A stretch of 8,988 bases of DNA from Pseudobdellovibrionaceae bacterium (GTDB taxonomy: Bacteria > Bdellovibrionota > Bdellovibrionia > Bdellovibrionales > JAMPXM01), in the NCBI GenBank assembly GCA_016791465.1, contig JAEUWE010000120.1, forward strand, positions 1 to 8,988. The letters are read 5' to 3'. This document shows positions 6,480-8,988 of this stretch, in pieces. The notes beneath the pieces are model-generated. The model saw nothing but the letters and a program-made list of their open reading frames with translations, had not been told where the DNA came from and searched no databases. A program made the position numbers and the translations under genes. Position 1 is the stretch's first letter. Every line of letters starts with the position of its first letter.

Positions 6480-6692
6480 ATGACGCAAATTTGTATCGTT
6501 TGTGGCGACATTGTTTCTGAAGCTGACTTCGCTTTGATGAGCGAGGAGTTCAAGGCGTATCCGGCCCACTCGGACTGTTTCGATTCCTTCTCTTCCGCCG
6601 ACGCTTTCTTGGCTTTTGCAACTAGTCGTGCATTACCTACTGAGGAGATAATCGAAGCCCCTCCTTCGCGCCCGCTTGAGATTACAGAATAG
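6480..6692 (+). CDS. Small putative zinc-binding protein (CxxC...HxxC)
   Basis: The predicted protein has 70 residues and begins MTQICIVCGDIVSEADFAL. Cys5 and Cys8 form a CxxC knuckle, and His30 and Cys33 (HSDC) a second pair 21 residues later, a plausible single zinc site. The C-terminal third is acidic and proline-containing, probably flexible. The ATG at 6480 was chosen because the zinc-knuckle pattern starts right after it; the frame is open back to 6378, but that part has no features. No Shine-Dalgarno is visible, and an overlapping minus-strand open frame (6386-6703) competes, though that one lacks protein-like patterns. It converges on the nuclease gene, three bases separating the two stops. 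No family was recognised; function unknown. Confidence 0.45.
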   Translation: MTQICIVCGDIVSEADFALMSEEFKAYPAHSDCFDSFSSADAFLAFATSRALPTEEIIEAPPSRPLEITE

Positions 6693-6723
6693 CACTTAAA
6701 CAATACTGACTGGATCCAGTGCT
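6691..6723. repeat. Inverted repeat and 12-bp palindrome across a convergent gene junction
   Basis: AGCACT (6691-6696) and AGTGCT (6718-6723) form an inverted repeat spanning the two convergent stop codons. Inside its right arm lies a perfect 12-bp palindrome, ACTGGATCCAGT (6709-6720), within the last codons of the nuclease gene. There is no T-run on either side, so an intrinsic terminator is not well supported. It could be a transcript-end hairpin or chance. Confidence 0.3.
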
Positions 6724-7214
6724 CCTCGCGGAATCACAGAAAAATAGTCAGGTGCTTTGCGGATTACGTCCCATTTTGTGATGAGACTCCTTCGATCATC
6801 TCCATAGCTAAGCAAATGATCCATTCCATGATTTACCAGAAAATTGTGCAAACCACTTGTTGCGCCTCTGGGCGACAGCAGGATCGAAATCCAAGGTTTA
6901 ATTATTTGGGAGTAGCCAATTAGTTGACCAAGATCAATCAGGCCTAGCGTATCCTTCTTGCACTCTACTATAACTAGCTCGGTCCGATTTTTAAATGTAA
7001 CAACTGCGAATACATCAATCTTCAGATCAAACAATACGGCATTAGAAATATTATCGATGAGCCCTTCTCTAATCAAAATTCTCGACAAGACTTCGTCGGC
7101 GCCGACGTAGCTCTTTACCGCCAACGCTTTTTTTTTCAATGTTTCTTCGAGAAACCCCTGCAGCCAAGTTTGTACTGGCTCGTATAAATCCGCTTCTGAA
7201 TTAACGACGCTCAT
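6696..7214 (-). CDS. PD-(D/E)XK-fold nuclease, probable restriction endonuclease subunit
   Basis: The 172-residue protein carries the core of a PD-(D/E)XK nuclease: a helical N-terminus with ADLYEPVQTWL (9-18), then Asp67 in FDLKID, an intervening strand, and ELVIVECKKD (79-88) giving E84-x-K86. DLGQLIGYSQ (94-103) supplies the following helix with a conserved-type Gln. Catalysis would be Mg-dependent phosphodiester cleavage. At this length it is essentially a bare nuclease domain without an obvious DNA-recognition module. The ATG at 7214 has GGGAG five bases upstream and overlaps the previous gene's TGA as ATGA, so it is probably translationally coupled; the open frame goes on to 7250 but that start is poorer. 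It is last in an operon with a DNA methyltransferase, which strongly suggests restriction. The exact cleavage site is unknown. Confidence 0.75.
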   Translation of the reverse strand: MSVVNSEADLYEPVQTWLQGFLEETLKKKALAVKSYVGADEVLSRILIREGLIDNISNAVLFDLKIDVFAVVTFKNRTELVIVECKKDTLGLIDLGQLIGYSQIIKPWISILLSPRGATSGLHNFLVNHGMDHLLSYGDDRRSLITKWDVIRKAPDYFSVIPRGALDPVSIV

Positions 7215-8092
7215 GCTTTCTCCCGCTGGCAACATCCTATCGACACACAAATTCCTCTAAAACTGTTAAAATGCTGTCGCTGCCCAATCGGAATGCGCTG
7301 GTCGCTCTCGCCATTATGGGCAGGCTTGGCCCGCTCCCTTCCCTTGTTCGCCCAGCAATACTTCAAAGAAAGTGGCTTCGTCTGATTCCATTTTACAAAC
7401 TCACCTAAAATTTCATTTTTGAATTCAAATCGAAAACCGACTTTCTGAAATTCAGTCGCAAACACCCTCATCCGATGTTCTTTGGCCCATGATCTCGAAT
7501 TCGGCATGTTTGGAGCACGAACATTTGGGTGTCCCCACAGAATTCCATCAACCATTACATCTAAGTCTTCTTGCATCATCCGACAAAGCTCTATTGGAAG
7601 AAGCCAATTCTCAAATGGTATGTCGAGGCAAATGCGGCACCGGGAAAGCTGGTCTCTATCACTGTACGTTGGACATGAGCAGGCGTCAGCGACCCCCTTA
7701 AGGAACGTTCTTTTGATGTCCTTACTCGCACTCAAGATCGCCGCGGGAACTCTTGCCTGCTTATAAGAAAAGTTTCGTGTACCCAGAACACCAACAAGAA
7801 TTTTCTGTGCTAATGAGCCTTCTCGCATTGGGACGTTAATCGAAAAATCCGACTCTGTTTGTTCGGCTGTAATTTGCGTCTCGAAGAAAGTGCCGAGATG
7901 TTGCTGAAGCGTCGTGACATCAATGATGTACTCCCTAGATTTCCGAGCCAAGTCCGCATCGGAATCTGGGGGCAGCTTTATTGTAGGGGTAATATAACGA
8001 AACCGGATAAGCATCCGGTCCGAAGTCATTTCTCCTCTGGTCACGCATAGTCCGAGGAAATAGCTAAACTCGTGATCCGTTACTTGTTCCAT
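7211..8092 (-). CDS. LAGLIDADG-fold-like protein, probable DNA-recognition subunit of the restriction cassette
   Basis: The 293 residues contain two motifs resembling the paired LAGLIDADG helices of homing endonucleases: YFLGLCVTRGEM (11-22) and TFLKGVADACS (129-139), about 118 residues apart as in single-chain, two-domain members. Each is followed by strand-rich sequence: MLIRFRYITP after the first, CRICLDIPFENW after the second. The catalytic acid at motif position 8 is Arg19 in the first and Cys137 in the second, so homing-type cleavage looks lost, although Asp136 is present two residues earlier in the motif. ILWGHPNVR (184-192) and EHRMRVFATEFQKVGF (205-220) look conserved. CxC (138-140) and CxxC (152-155) could bind zinc. 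It overlaps the methyltransferase by 13 bases and the nuclease by 4. A DNA-reading role is inference; a divergent nuclease remains possible. Confidence 0.6.
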   Translation of the reverse strand: MEQVTDHEFSYFLGLCVTRGEMTSDRMLIRFRYITPTIKLPPDSDADLARKSREYIIDVTTLQQHLGTFFETQITAEQTESDFSINVPMREGSLAQKILVGVLGTRNFSYKQARVPAAILSASKDIKRTFLKGVADACSCPTYSDRDQLSRCRICLDIPFENWLLPIELCRMMQEDLDVMVDGILWGHPNVRAPNMPNSRSWAKEHRMRVFATEFQKVGFRFEFKNEILGEFVKWNQTKPLSLKYCWANKGRERAKPAHNGESDQRIPIGQRQHFNSFRGICVSIGCCQREKA

Positions 8093-8949
8093 CTCTGTTT
8101 CTTTTGGAAAATCAGAAGAAATTCGTGCGCCTTATTGACGCGAAATACAGCTGGATAGCCAAGTGGTCGAAAGTTGTTATAGTCCTTTCGGCGGTCCCAG
8201 ATAATTATGTCATCCAACTCAAATCCAACTTCAATCAGGGCGCGAGATAGATCCATATGAAGCGGAAAAAACATGTCCTTTTTGCGTAGGTCCATCACAT
8301 TTACTACGCAATATGCGTTGGGCTTTAGTGTTTCGTAAACGCGTTCGAAGATCTCTTGCATTGCCAGGATATACTCTTCGTATGACTCAATATGACCAAT
8401 GTTTCCTTTCGGTCTAACATAGTCTCGGACTTCTTTCATATCCGCCGAACGCTTTTGAGTGAGAACATTCCAGTACGGGGGACTGGTGAAGCATAGGTCC
8501 ACAGTTTCGCGCTTCACGTGGTTCAGGACATTTAAGGCGTCGGATTGTATAAGCTGAATCTTTGATTGACGCTTAGCCAGCACTGGCGGCAGCTGCTTAA
8601 TGCGTTTCTGTGCAGCGGAAATATAGTCCTTAGAAATGTCCAATCCAATTCCGTCTTTGTTCAGCATGTGACAAGCCGCCAATGTCGATCCTATGCCGAC
8701 GAACGGATCTAATATAGTTCTCTGATTTGAGTTCGTGAACGTCTCTATTATTCTTGCAGCAAGCTTCCAAGGAAACGTCGCTGGATGGTCGAGTTTTTTT
8801 TCTTCAGCTTCTTTGGAGAGATCACTCCATATAGAAATCGAATTTTGAATCCATCGTTTGCCATCAAGCTCGTTTCCTCGCTTTTTTGCAGGTACAGACT
8901 CTTCATTAATTTTTGCTTTGAGCTTCCTGCTCGGTTCTGGATGCATCAT
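8080..8949 (-). CDS. DNA methyltransferase, N4-cytosine/N6-adenine (DNA_methylase N6_N4 family)
   Basis: This enzyme transfers a methyl group from S-adenosylmethionine to an exocyclic amino group in DNA. Of the 289 residues, HPATFPW (55-61) is motif X, LDPFVGIGST (80-89) is motif I for AdoMet, IGLDIS (101-106) and QSDALN (135-140) are motifs II and III, and TSPPYW (155-160) is catalytic motif IV. VGFELDDIIIWDRR (241-254) and HEFLLIFQK (275-283) follow as later motifs. The order X-I-IV differs from the beta class, where IV comes first, and the SPPY form favours N4-cytosine without proving it. GGAG lies four bases before ATG 8949 and seven before the adjacent in-frame ATG 8946, so either may be used. 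It heads the visible operon and overlaps the next gene by 13 bases. It probably protects host DNA from the downstream nuclease. Confidence 0.9.
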   Translation of the reverse strand: MMHPEPSRKLKAKINEESVPAKKRGNELDGKRWIQNSISIWSDLSKEAEEKKLDHPATFPWKLAARIIETFTNSNQRTILDPFVGIGSTLAACHMLNKDGIGLDISKDYISAAQKRIKQLPPVLAKRQSKIQLIQSDALNVLNHVKRETVDLCFTSPPYWNVLTQKRSADMKEVRDYVRPKGNIGHIESYEEYILAMQEIFERVYETLKPNAYCVVNVMDLRKKDMFFPLHMDLSRALIEVGFELDDIIIWDRRKDYNNFRPLGYPAVFRVNKAHEFLLIFQKKQRWNK

Positions 8950-8988
8950 TCAACTCCATGTGAATGTTTCACCCATCGTATCACCCTG
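8950..8988 (-). other. Possible end of another upstream gene, cut by the window edge
   Basis: Reading leftward from 8988 on the minus strand, two frames stay open to stops that abut or overlap the methyltransferase start. One ends GETFTWS with a TGA at 8952-8950, and the other ends HSHGVE with a TGA at 8948-8946 (an ATGA overlap). Either could be the tail of a coupled upstream operon gene, but 39 bases are too few to decide. Confidence 0.2.

Noticed and set aside
6386..6703. Minus-strand open frame of 105 codons opposite the small zinc-binding candidate
   Set aside because: No motif and low-complexity Ser/Ala/Lys content; the plus strand has a coherent CxxC/HxxC pattern. Not fully excluded.

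Overview
The window looks like a chromosomal segment of a Gram-negative bacterium. Compact gene order, mixed strands and a 'GGW..KTMMIY.RKAG' tyrosine-recombinase tail suggest a Bdellovibrio-like or deltaproteobacterial host, but this is inference from protein style and no marker gene confirms it. The left half (1 to about 4770) reads as core-genome metabolism. The right part (about 5820 to 8988) looks more AT-rich and carries an integrase remnant and a restriction-modification-like operon, as accessory DNA does.

Left edge: the N-terminus of a class II aldolase/adducin-family protein (minus, cut by the window edge) diverges from apt, adenine phosphoribosyltransferase (plus). These may share a purine or 5'-deoxynucleoside salvage role. 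Tail-to-tail with apt lies a four-gene minus-strand block, in transcription order: a nitroreductase-family flavoprotein (3859 to 3164), a ferritin-like di-iron protein (3044 to 2370), a FabD-like acyltransferase (2365 to 1448) and a membrane fatty-acid hydroxylase/sterol-desaturase protein (1461 to 754). The last three are tightly spaced or overlapping. Together they suggest oxidative modification of an acyl chain or lipid, product unknown.

Middle: a two-part GNAT acetyltransferase (3961 to 4767, plus) diverges from the nitroreductase. After a 161-base gap with no convincing signal comes an orphan protein (4929 to 5822, plus) whose C-terminal half resembles an NlpC/P60 (papain-like) hydrolase.

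Right: 5823 to 6479 is gene-poor and holds the broken C-terminal end of a tyrosine recombinase (minus). A small CxxC/HxxC protein (plus) converges, three bases apart, on a minus-strand three-gene operon: an N4/N6 DNA methyltransferase, a protein with two degenerate LAGLIDADG-like motifs, and a small PD-(D/E)XK nuclease. Their reading frames overlap (13 and 4 bases), so they are probably translated together. The most interesting hypothesis is a restriction-modification or defence system in which a LAGLIDADG-fold subunit lacking its catalytic acids recognises DNA for a separate PD-(D/E)XK cutter.

No tRNA, rRNA, CRISPR array or intact insertion sequence was seen.
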